Positions 1 to 5,772 of a stretch of 5,772 nt of DNA are shown here, one piece after another (positions within the stretch are counted from its first letter, which is position 1; each line of letters opens with the position of its first letter). Made by a program: the position numbers and the translations under genes. The DNA comes from a bacterium (GTDB taxonomy: Bacteria; CBDUZB01; JAGLHV01), in assembly GCA_023132075.1 (NCBI GenBank), contig JAGLYT010000110.1, positions 1 through 5,772 of the forward strand. The letters are read 5' to 3'. The notes under the pieces are model-generated. The model made no database searches and was not told where the DNA came from. It was given only the letters and a program-made list of their open reading frames with translations.

Positions 1-75
1 GAATGGTCACAAACTAAATTATTTTATGGTCTAATATTTGGGTCCATTTTGATTTCGTATTTTAATTTAATTTGA
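1..75 (+). CDS. C-terminal end of a membrane protein (5'-truncated), possibly a PTS permease subunit
   Basis: Reading from base 1, this frame stays open for 24 codons and ends at TGA 73-75; the other two forward frames close within about 11 codons. The peptide begins EWSQTK and continues with a strongly hydrophobic stretch (LFYGLIFGSILISYF), which looks like one last membrane helix with a very short tail. The stop lies 19 bases before the ptsH start, which is operon-like spacing. Mannose-family EIID subunits (for example ManZ) end in a similar way: a short polar segment, one hydrophobic helix, then a stop. Such genes often sit beside ptsH, so EIID or another PTS membrane subunit is a reasonable guess. 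A 24-codon open stretch can occur by chance in AT-rich DNA, so the family assignment is inference only. Confidence 0.5.
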   Translation, partial: EWSQTKLFYGLIFGSILISYFNLI

Positions 76-94
76 ATAAAAAATAGAAGGTAAA

Positions 95-370
95 ATGGTG
101 AAAAAGATATTTAAGATAAAAAATAAACTGGGGTTGCATGCACGTTCTGCAGCTTCTTTTGTTCAATTAGCCAATAAATTTGAATCTAAAATAGGGGTAA
201 GCCGTGAAGATAGAAAAGAACAGCAGGTAAATGGTAAAAGTATTATGGGCTTAATGATGCTGGCTGCGGAATTTGGGAGTAAAATCTTGATTGTTGCCGA
301 TGGAAAAGATGAACAGAAAACTTTAGAGCTGTTGGGTAATTTAATCGATAGTAAATTTGGTGAAGAATAA
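95..370 (+). CDS. ptsH: HPr, phosphocarrier protein of the PTS
   Basis: HPr is the small cytoplasmic relay that accepts phosphate from phospho-enzyme I on a histidine and passes it to sugar-specific EIIA domains. The 91-residue protein is the usual family length. It carries the active-site motif GLHAR at residues 13-17, with His15 as the phosphorylated residue. The regulatory-site motif is NGKSIMG at 46-52; Ser49 corresponds to Ser46 of Bacillus HPr, the target of HPr kinase/phosphorylase, so serine control is possible if such a kinase is encoded elsewhere. Two oddities: the residue three after the active His is Ser18 where classical HPr has Pro, and the loop before Ser49 (about residues 36-45, charged, REDRKEQQ) is about three residues longer than usual. 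The start has a GAAGG ribosome site at 86-90, four bases upstream. ptsI follows after 33 bases. Confidence 0.96.
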   Translation: MVKKIFKIKNKLGLHARSAASFVQLANKFESKIGVSREDRKEQQVNGKSIMGLMMLAAEFGSKILIVADGKDEQKTLELLGNLIDSKFGEE

Positions 371-403
371 TTATATTATTTTCCGGAGAAAAGGAGATGA
401 ACT

Positions 404-2110
404 ATGCATAAAGGGATTGCTGCCTCTTCAGGTATTGCTATTGGATGCGTATTTCTTTTAGAAGAGGATGATTTTATTGTTCAAAAAAGAGAAATTATTG
501 ATGAGAAATTTGAAATTTCCCGCTTCAGAAGTGCATTAAATAAAACTAAGCAGGAAATGATTCAAACGAAAAAAAAGGCTTTACAGCGATTGGGCAAAAA
601 ACATGCGCGTTTGTTTGATGCCTATCTTTTAATTCTTGATGATACTATGTTGCGACAAGATACAATTGAGATGATTGCAAAGAATAAAGTTTCTGCAGAA
701 TATGCATTGCAGCAGGTGATGGAAAAGGTGCTTCTTTTTTTCAAAGAAATTGATGATGAATATTTTAAAGAGAGAGGGCAGGATATTTATAATGTGGGGC
801 GCAAAGTATTAAGACATCTCCTGGGGCGGGAAAAAAAAGTTTTATCGCAATTAGAATCTCAGGTAATAGTAGTAGCGCATAATTTAACCCCCTCGGATAC
901 TATTGCCATGAGAGAAGAAAAAGTAATTGGATTTGCCACTGATATTGGCGGAAAAACTTCCCATGTAGCCATTATGGCTCATTCATTGGAAATTCCGGCG
1001 GTAGTAGGCTTAAAGGATATTACAAAAAAAATTAAAAATGGAGACATGATTATTATTGATGGAGATCAAGGAATAGTTATTCTTAATCCGGATCCTGTTA
1101 CTATAGAAAATTATTATAGAAAACAGCAGATATTTATTGCAGAAGAAAAAGATTTAGAAAAACTAAAAGATTTGCCGGCAATTACTTTAGATGGACAGGA
1201 AATCAATTTAGTTGCTAATATTGAAGTCCCCGAAGAAATAAAATCTGTTTTATTTCATGGAGCCAATGGTATTGGACTATATCGTACCGAATACTTGTAT
1301 ATGAATAGAAAAGATTTTCCTACCGAGGAAGAACAATATGAAAGCTATAAAGTAGTGGCAAAAAACATGTTGCCTTATTCGGTAACAATCAGAACCCTGG
1401 ATTTAGGCGGGGATAAAGTAACACAACAATTTAAGCTTGCTCCGGAAAGAAATCCCTTTTTAGGTTTAAGAGCTATCCGGTTGTGTTTAAAATATCCGGA
1501 TATTTTTAAAACTCAATTACGTGCGATTTTACGGGCAAGTACAGAGGGTAAGTTGAAGATTATGTATCCGATGATTTCAGGAATTGAAGAATTACGTCAG
1601 GCAAATATGATTTTGGAAGAAGTAAAAAAAGATTTAAGGGGAAAAAGAATTGATTTTGATAATGAGATAGAGGTTGGGGTGATGATAGAGGTTCCTTCTG
1701 CCGCTTTGGTAGTAGATGTTTTAGTTCAAGAATCTGATTTTTTAAGTATTGGAACCAATGATTTAATCCAATATTCGTTAGCCGTAGATAGAGTAAATGA
1801 AAATGTGACTAATTTGTATAACCCTTTGCATTTATCGATTTTACGCCTTTTAAAAAGAATTGTTCAGGCAGGAGAGAAGGCTGGTAAATGGGTGGCAATG
1901 TGTGGAGAAATGGCTGCTGATCCATCTGTAACGACGATACTTTTAGGTTTGGGATTAAGAGAGTTTAGTATGAGTGCGGTTAGTATTCCAAAAATAAAGA
2001 GAGTTATTAGATCAATAAAAATAAAAGAAACAAAACAATTGGCTGATGAAATTATGGGTTTATCGGATAATTGCCAGATAAAAAAAGTTTTAAGAAAAAA
2101 AGAGGTATAA
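404..2110 (+). CDS. ptsI: Phosphoenolpyruvate-protein phosphotransferase (PTS enzyme I)
   Basis: Enzyme I autophosphorylates with PEP and hands the phosphate to His15 of HPr, the first step of the PTS, in the cytoplasm. The 568 residues match classical enzyme I (about 575) and leave no room for the N-terminal GAF domain of PtsP. Order: N-terminal PEP-utiliser/HPr-binding region (about 1-145); swivelling phosphohistidine domain with GGKTSH at 182-187, His187 being the phosphorylated residue; C-terminal PEP-binding barrel (about 255-540). In the barrel the ligands are conserved: Arg294 (GLYRTEYL), Arg330 and GGDK (335-338), Arg356 (GLRAIR), Glu429 (MIEVPS), Asn452-Asp453 (GTNDLIQY) and the catalytic Cys500 (MCGEMA). 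All landmarks are present, so the enzyme should be active. The start has a strong AAGGAG site (391-396) seven bases upstream. The stop is four bases before the isomerase gene. Confidence 0.97.
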   Translation: MHKGIAASSGIAIGCVFLLEEDDFIVQKREIIDEKFEISRFRSALNKTKQEMIQTKKKALQRLGKKHARLFDAYLLILDDTMLRQDTIEMIAKNKVSAEYALQQVMEKVLLFFKEIDDEYFKERGQDIYNVGRKVLRHLLGREKKVLSQLESQVIVVAHNLTPSDTIAMREEKVIGFATDIGGKTSHVAIMAHSLEIPAVVGLKDITKKIKNGDMIIIDGDQGIVILNPDPVTIENYYRKQQIFIAEEKDLEKLKDLPAITLDGQEINLVANIEVPEEIKSVLFHGANGIGLYRTEYLYMNRKDFPTEEEQYESYKVVAKNMLPYSVTIRTLDLGGDKVTQQFKLAPERNPFLGLRAIRLCLKYPDIFKTQLRAILRASTEGKLKIMYPMISGIEELRQANMILEEVKKDLRGKRIDFDNEIEVGVMIEVPSAALVVDVLVQESDFLSIGTNDLIQYSLAVDRVNENVTNLYNPLHLSILRLLKRIVQAGEKAGKWVAMCGEMAADPSVTTILLGLGLREFSMSAVSIPKIKRVIRSIKIKETKQLADEIMGLSDNCQIKKVLRKKEV

Positions 2111-2114
2111 AAAT

Positions 2115-3209
2115 ATGATTTATTCTAACATGTTTGATTATTTGATAAAATTTCCTGAGCAGTGTAAGGATTCAATAGAAATAGCCGATACTTTTTGGGA
2201 TGGTTTTATTGAGAAAGGGGGACAAGATTCTCTTGTTGTCGTTTGTGGGGGATTGGATGGGAGGGTTTTTAGAGAGGAAAATAAAGTACAGAGAGAAATC
2301 CATAATGTTGTTGCTTGCGGGATAGGGGGATCGGGAATCGGAGGGGATTTATTAAATGATTATTTAAGTAAAGAAATGACAATTCCTTTTTTTGTTAACC
2401 ATGGGGATAAACTTCCTTCCTGGATAGACAGGAAGAGCTTGGTTTTTATAACAAGCTATTCGGGGAATACTCAGGAAACCTTGAATAATTATTATGATGC
2501 ACGGAAAAGGAATGCCTGGATATTTGCTATTACTTCTGGTGGAAAATTAGAAGAACAATGTTTAAAAGACAGTGTCTCTTGTATTAAAGTGCCGAAGGGT
2601 TTTCCTCCCCGGACCAGCTTGGGTTTTCTTTTTTTCCCCTTGTTAAAAGGGTTGGAAAAATTGCGGTTAATAGATGAAAGAGAAGGACAGCAGGAGGAAG
2701 TAATAAGTGTGTTAGAAAAAATTGTTTCGGATATAACCCCTGAAATTTTAGGGGAGGATAATTTGGCCAGAAAGATTGCCTGTTCTATTGGAAATAAGAT
2801 CCCTATAATTTATGGTGCAAGTTGTTTAAATGTTTGTATTAATCGTTGGAAAAATCAGTTTAACGAAAATGCTAAGGCGTTTGTTCTGGCTAATTTATTT
2901 CCCGAACTTAATCATAATGAAATAGAAGCCTGGGGACAAAAAAAGGAATTATTGGAAAAAGTTCATTTAATTCTTTTAAGGGATACCCGGGAAAACGAAG
3001 ATTTAAGAAAATGGATAGAAATTTTTAAAATTATTATTGAACGAAGAGGAATTAAATTTAATGAAATTCGGGCACAGGGAAATACATTACTTGCCCGTTT
3101 ATTCTCTTTGATTTTAGTTGGTGACTTTGTAAGCATGTATTTGGCTGAAAGAAGAGAAGTAGATCCTTCTGTTACGCCTTTAATTAATTTTTTGAAGAAA
3201 AATTTATAA
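2115..3209 (+). CDS. Bifunctional phosphoglucose/phosphomannose isomerase (SIS-domain)
   Basis: This family interconverts glucose 6-phosphate or mannose 6-phosphate with fructose 6-phosphate in the cytoplasm. Two SIS folds are visible. The first has the glycine-rich GIGGSGIGGD at 69-78, SYSGNTQET at 114-122 and the PPR element at 164-166. The second has NENAK at 250-254 and NHNE at 266-269; by comparison with the Pyrobaculum aerophilum enzyme, Glu251 and His267 would be the catalytic base and ring-opening residue. The C-terminus (GDFVSMYLA, then a VDP element) is the family signature. The 364 residues are at the long end; the stretch before the glycine-rich motif (about 33-62) looks longer than I expect. 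ATG 2115 is chosen because an AGAGG site (2101-2105) sits inside the end of ptsI, nine bases away; the next ATG (2130) has none. The position 4 bases after ptsI implies co-transcription. A single-activity PGI or another SIS isomerase is less likely. Substrate preference cannot be read from sequence. Confidence 0.92.
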   Translation: MIYSNMFDYLIKFPEQCKDSIEIADTFWDGFIEKGGQDSLVVVCGGLDGRVFREENKVQREIHNVVACGIGGSGIGGDLLNDYLSKEMTIPFFVNHGDKLPSWIDRKSLVFITSYSGNTQETLNNYYDARKRNAWIFAITSGGKLEEQCLKDSVSCIKVPKGFPPRTSLGFLFFPLLKGLEKLRLIDEREGQQEEVISVLEKIVSDITPEILGEDNLARKIACSIGNKIPIIYGASCLNVCINRWKNQFNENAKAFVLANLFPELNHNEIEAWGQKKELLEKVHLILLRDTRENEDLRKWIEIFKIIIERRGIKFNEIRAQGNTLLARLFSLILVGDFVSMYLAERREVDPSVTPLINFLKKNL

Positions 3210-3236
3210 TTTATTTGATTTGTCGTAAAAAAATGT

Positions 3237-3260
3237 ATTAAAAAATGTTTTATTTTTAAT
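3237..3260 (+). other. AT-only inverted repeat downstream of the isomerase gene
   Basis: ATTAAAAA at 3237-3244 and TTTTTAAT at 3253-3260 are perfect inverse complements around an 8-base loop. This lies in the extremely AT-rich first part of the spacer (6 G/C in 3211-3260). The stem has no G-C pair, so as RNA it would be weak. It might add to transcript ending or only reflect base composition. Confidence 0.25.
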
Positions 3261-3264
3261 TCAA

Positions 3265-3404
3265 CGAGACTTAGAGTTTTTTCAGCTATGCTGGTAAAAA
3301 CCCTGTAGTCGAATTGGCCCTGAGCACTTTGCTTTGTTCAGCATAAATTCCCTTGCAGGGAGTCGAAGGGTCTCGGGTTTAATTCCCCGCAGCTTGCTGC
3401 GGGG
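3265..3404. repeat. Composite GC-rich inverted-repeat element in the spacer between the isomerase gene and lepA
   Basis: Composition jumps from about 12% G+C (3211-3260) to 53% (3301-3400), then falls again. The block is packed with inverted repeats. CGAGAC (3265-3270) can pair with GTCTCG (3370-3375) and enclose most of it. Inside are an imperfect hairpin 3273-3304 (CAGC-TAT-GCTG core extended by T/A runs), a 7-bp hairpin 3320-3341 with one G-T pair, and a 7-bp hairpin 3347-3363 with one wobble pair and loop TGC. GGCCCT (3316-3321) can alternatively pair with AGGGTC (3367-3372). AGTCGAA occurs twice as a direct repeat (3307-3313, 3361-3367). A separate perfect hairpin ends the block. No protein is encoded here. 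The reverse-strand pattern CCCTTCGACT...GCTCAGGG recalls short dispersed palindromic repeats seen in many bacterial genomes. A mobile repeat is my preferred reading; a structured RNA is the alternative. Exact ends are uncertain. Confidence 0.6.
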
Positions 3405-3424
3405 TACTTGATTTATTTATAGTT
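3385..3424 (+). terminator. Candidate intrinsic terminator: perfect GC-rich hairpin with CUUG tetraloop
   Basis: CCCCGCAG (3385-3392) and CTGCGGGG (3397-3404) form a perfect 8-bp stem closed by a CTTG loop. In RNA, a CUUG loop on a G-C closing pair is a known extra-stable tetraloop. The hairpin sits between two likely transcription units, as expected for a terminator. The downstream tail (3405-3424) is T-rich but interrupted by A, C and G and lacks a clean T run directly after the stem, so termination may be weak. The reverse strand has an A-rich rather than T-rich tail, so any terminator function would be for the + strand. It may instead be the last module of the repeat element. Confidence 0.4.
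3394..3423 (+). promoter_or_regulatory. Possible weak sigma-70-like promoter for lepA
   Basis: TATAGT at 3418-3423 matches the -10 consensus at five of six positions. TTGCTG at 3394-3399 is a poor -35 match (three of six) at an 18-base spacing. Transcription would start near 3430, giving a leader of about 20 bases that contains the lepA ribosome site. The -35 overlaps the right half of the GC-rich hairpin. AT-rich DNA yields such matches often, so this is tentative. Confidence 0.25.
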
Positions 3425-3453
3425 TTTTGAAAAATTAAAAGGAGAAATTGAAA

Positions 3454-5256
3454 TTGGCAACGGACTTATCGAATATAAGGAATTTTTCTATTATTGCCCA
3501 TATTGATCATGGGAAATCTACTTTAGCCGATAGAATTTTGGAATTTACTAAGACCATAAATCCCCGTCGTATGAAAGAACAGGTTTTAGATGAAATGGAA
3601 TTGGAAAGAGAAAGGGGTATTACTATTAAAGCGAAGGCTATTAGATTGAAGTATTATGCAGATGATAAATGCGAATACATTTTAAATTTAATTGATACTC
3701 CGGGACACGTAGATTTTACTTATGAAGTTTCTCGCAGTATGGCTGCATGTGAAGGGGTTCTTTTGTTAATAGATGCTTCGCAAGGAATCGAAGCACAAAC
3801 TATTGCTAATGTACATTTGGCGAGGCAGAATAACTTGTTGATTCTTCCTGTAATAAATAAAATTGATTTACCTCATGCTGATGTGGAAAGTGTAAAAAAA
3901 CAGATTGTAAATATCTTGGGATTAGAAAACGAGCCTGTTTTAACCAGTGCTAAAGAAGGGATAGGAACTAAAGAAGTATTGGAAAATGTTGTAAAAAAGA
4001 TACCTCCTCCCCAGGGAGACAGAAAAAAACCTTTACGGGCATTAATTTTTGATTCTGTGTTTGATCCTTATCAGGGGGTAGTAATTTACATAAGAGTATT
4101 GGATGGGGTAATTAAACCGAACATGAAAATTAAAATGATGCTTTCCGGGTCTGTTTTTGAAGTCTTGCAGGTAGGGATGTTTCATTTAAATCTTTTACCT
4201 TCTTCAGAACTTTCCAGTGGAGAAGTCGGTTATTTGATGGCAGGAATAAAAGATGTGCATAAAGTAAAAGTAGGAGATACTATTACTGATTATATTAATC
4301 CTGCTACTCAGCCACATCCCGGGTATAGAGAAATACATCCTTTTGTTTTTTGCGGATTATATCCGATAAATCCCGTTGATTATGACCTTTTAAGACAGGC
4401 GTTAGAAAAATTAAATCTGTGTGATTCTTCTTTTTCGTTTAGTCCCGAGACTTCTTCTGCTCTGGGATTTGGGTTTCGATGTGGTTTTTTAGGTTTGTTA
4501 CATATGGATATTATAAGAGAAAGACTGGAGAGAGAATATGATTTAAATTTAGTAATTACGGCTCCGAATGTTATTTATCGCATTATTCTTGTTGCCGGGG
4601 AAGTTTATGAGATAGATAATCCTGCCTTGTTTCCTCCCCTTAACCAAATTAAAGATATGATGGAACCTTATATCAAAGGTACGATTGTTTTACCCGTACA
4701 ATTTGTAGGGTCCATAATGGGGTTAGTTCAGGATTATAGGGGTCTTTTTCTTGATATGCAATATATAACTTCTCAACAGGTGATTTTGATTTATGAATTG
4801 CCTTTGGCTGAAATTGTTATTGATTTTTATGATAAAATGAAATCGGTGAGTAAAGGATATGCTTCTTTTGATTATGAACACATAGGATTTCGTAAATCGA
4901 ATTTAGTGCGGTTGGATATTCTTATTAATCAGGAAGCAGTGGATGCGTTATCTTTTGTTGTTCATAAGGATAAAGCTTTGTTTAGAGGGAAAAAAATGGT
5001 AGAGAAACTTCGTAAAATTATTCCGCGGCAACAATTTGAAGTTCCTATTCAGGCTCAAATAAATAATAGGATAGTAAACAGAGCAACAGTGAGAGCATTG
5101 CGTAAAGATGTAATAGCAAAGTGTTATGGGGGAGATATTTCCCGCAAACGAAAACTGTTGGAAAAACAAAAAGAAGGGAAAAAAAAGATGAAAAAGTTAG
5201 GAAGGGTGGAAATTCCACAGGAAGCTTTTATAAGTGTACTTAAAATAAATGATTAA
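3454..5256 (+). CDS. lepA: Elongation factor 4 (LepA), ribosome back-translocating GTPase
   Basis: LepA is a ribosome-associated translational GTPase that acts on stalled or mis-translocated ribosomes and in 30S biogenesis. With the start at TTG 3454 the protein has 600 residues, the usual size. Motifs: G1 AHIDHGKST (15-23), G2 RGIT (54-57), G3 DTPGH (81-85, with the catalytic His85), G4 NKID (135-138), G5 SAKEG (165-169). Domain II, the EF-G-like domains III and V (about 190-485) and the LepA-specific C-terminal domain (about 490-600, rich in Lys/Arg, [14 protein letters not shown]) are intact. No ATG is available: an in-frame TAA lies at 3436-3438 and the only starts before the G1 motif are TTG 3448 and TTG 3454. 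I prefer 3454 because GGAG (3441-3444) is then nine bases away rather than three, and the protein begins [11 protein letters not shown] as in homologues; 3448 would add two residues. lepB follows after 78 bases. Confidence 0.97.
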   Translation: MATDLSNIRNFSIIAHIDHGKSTLADRILEFTKTINPRRMKEQVLDEMELERERGITIKAKAIRLKYYADDKCEYILNLIDTPGHVDFTYEVSRSMAACEGVLLLIDASQGIEAQTIANVHLARQNNLLILPVINKIDLPHADVESVKKQIVNILGLENEPVLTSAKEGIGTKEVLENVVKKIPPPQGDRKKPLRALIFDSVFDPYQGVVIYIRVLDGVIKPNMKIKMMLSGSVFEVLQVGMFHLNLLPSSELSSGEVGYLMAGIKDVHKVKVGDTITDYINPATQPHPGYREIHPFVFCGLYPINPVDYDLLRQALEKLNLCDSSFSFSPETSSALGFGFRCGFLGLLHMDIIRERLEREYDLNLVITAPNVIYRIILVAGEVYEIDNPALFPPLNQIKDMMEPYIKGTIVLPVQFVGSIMGLVQDYRGLFLDMQYITSQQVILIYELPLAEIVIDFYDKMKSVSKGYASFDYEHIGFRKSNLVRLDILINQEAVDALSFVVHKDKALFRGKKMVEKLRKIIPRQQFEVPIQAQINNRIVNRATVRALRKDVIAKCYGGDISRKRKLLEKQKEGKKKMKKLGRVEIPQEAFISVLKIND

Positions 5257-5334
5257 GGGAAACAATTTATAATTTGAAATTTTTTCTTATCGACAATACG
5301 GTCTAAGGATTAAATCTAAAGGAGAGGAATAAAA

Positions 5335-5772
5335 ATGCAACAAAAGGTTTTTTGTATAGCTATTTGTTTGATCTTGGCCAGTTTGGTTCTAAGATGGATA
5401 AGAAATAAATTTAAAGGTAGAATAATAACTAAAGTTGTGAAGGAAGGATTAGAATGGGTAGATACAGGAATTGTAGCTCTTATTTTATCTTTTTTTATTA
5501 TGACTTTTATTATTCAGGCGTTTGAGATTCCCTCCGGTTCTATGCGGAATACGCTTATAGAAGGAGATCATCTTTTTGTTACTAAATTTATTTACGGGAC
5601 ACACATTCCTTTTACCGAAAAGATAATCTGGAAAATAAAGAAACCTAAAAGAGGAGACATCATTGTTTTTAAATCTCCTACAGAGCCTAAAAAAGATTTT
5701 ATAAAAAGATGTATTGGTTTGCCGGGAGATAAAATAGAAATTAAAGATAAAAAAGTTTATGTTAATGATGAA
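5335..5772 (+). CDS. lepB: Type I signal peptidase (LepB), 3'-truncated by the window end
   Basis: Signal peptidase I removes signal peptides from exported proteins at the outer face of the cytoplasmic membrane. The 146 codons present run open to the last base. Residues about 5-20 are hydrophobic (VFCIAICLILASLVL) and about 43-62 form a second membrane segment directly before the catalytic region, so a two-helix topology as in E. coli LepB is possible. Box B is IPSGSM at 65-70, with Ser69 as nucleophile. RGDIIVF at 106-112 is a conserved box, and FIKRCIGLPGD at 122-132 contains the general-base lysine, Lys124. The GD(S/N)R-type box further on is beyond the window. The start ATG has a strong AAAGGAGAGG site (5318-5327) seven bases upstream. 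The lepA-lepB order is a common bacterial arrangement and suggests one transcript. The ptsH-ptsI-isomerase genes upstream appear functionally unrelated. Confidence 0.95.
   Translation, partial: MQQKVFCIAICLILASLVLRWIRNKFKGRIITKVVKEGLEWVDTGIVALILSFFIMTFIIQAFEIPSGSMRNTLIEGDHLFVTKFIYGTHIPFTEKIIWKIKKPKRGDIIVFKSPTEPKKDFIKRCIGLPGDKIEIKDKKVYVNDE

Noticed and set aside
3288-3308. Tiny open frame ATG to TAG (six codons) inside the structured spacer
   Set aside because: It has no ribosome site and lies in a predicted hairpin; a frame this short is expected by chance.
3265-3375. CRISPR repeat or tracrRNA-like segment
   Set aside because: There is only one copy, no regularly spaced repeats and no cas genes; the inverted-repeat pattern differs from a CRISPR array.
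3371-3404. tRNA-like T-arm (GGGTTTAATTCCC) followed by a GC hairpin
   Set aside because: There is no acceptor stem, anticodon arm, D-arm or CCA in a workable arrangement, and the apparent T-stem has mismatches.
4948-5169. Reverse-strand 73-codon open frame
   Set aside because: It lies wholly inside the well-conserved C-terminal part of lepA, has no recognisable domain, and is Cys/Phe/Tyr-rich as expected for an antisense shadow.
5274-5302. TTGAAA and TACGGT at 17-base spacing, a possible lepB promoter
   Set aside because: The -10 box matches only three of six positions, and lepB most likely shares the lepA transcript.

Overview
The window is an AT-rich bacterial segment with every gene on the + strand. 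It carries the general enzymes of a sugar phosphotransferase system (PTS), a hexose-phosphate isomerase, and the start of a translation and secretion gene pair. All protein families are recognisable. The low G+C, the delta-proteobacteria-like HPr, the archaeal/bacterial-type bifunctional phosphoglucose/phosphomannose isomerase and the repeat-bearing spacer together suggest an uncultured candidate phylum such as Omnitrophota. That placement is inference from gene style, not a demonstrated assignment.

Layout: (1) Bases 1-75 hold what looks like the last 24 codons of a membrane protein, plausibly a PTS permease subunit. (2) ptsH (HPr, 95-370) and ptsI (enzyme I, 404-2110) follow, and then, only 4 bases after the ptsI stop, a bifunctional phosphoglucose/phosphomannose isomerase (2115-3209). 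Tight spacing and shared direction indicate one operon: enzyme I takes phosphate from PEP, HPr relays it to sugar-specific subunits, and the isomerase would turn the incoming hexose 6-phosphate into fructose 6-phosphate. (3) A 238-base spacer (3210-3447) opens very AT-rich and then changes abruptly into a block of about 53% G+C, rich in inverted repeats and ending in a perfect GC-rich hairpin. It looks like a dispersed intergenic repeat or structured element and may also end transcription of the PTS operon. (4) lepA (elongation factor 4) has only TTG start codons available. (5) lepB (type I signal peptidase) begins at 5335 and runs off the window with both catalytic residues already present.

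No wholly new biological system is evident. The parts most worth a second look are the structured spacer element at about 3265-3404, the coupling of PTS enzymes to the bifunctional isomerase, the unusual active-site neighbour in HPr, and the TTG start of lepA.
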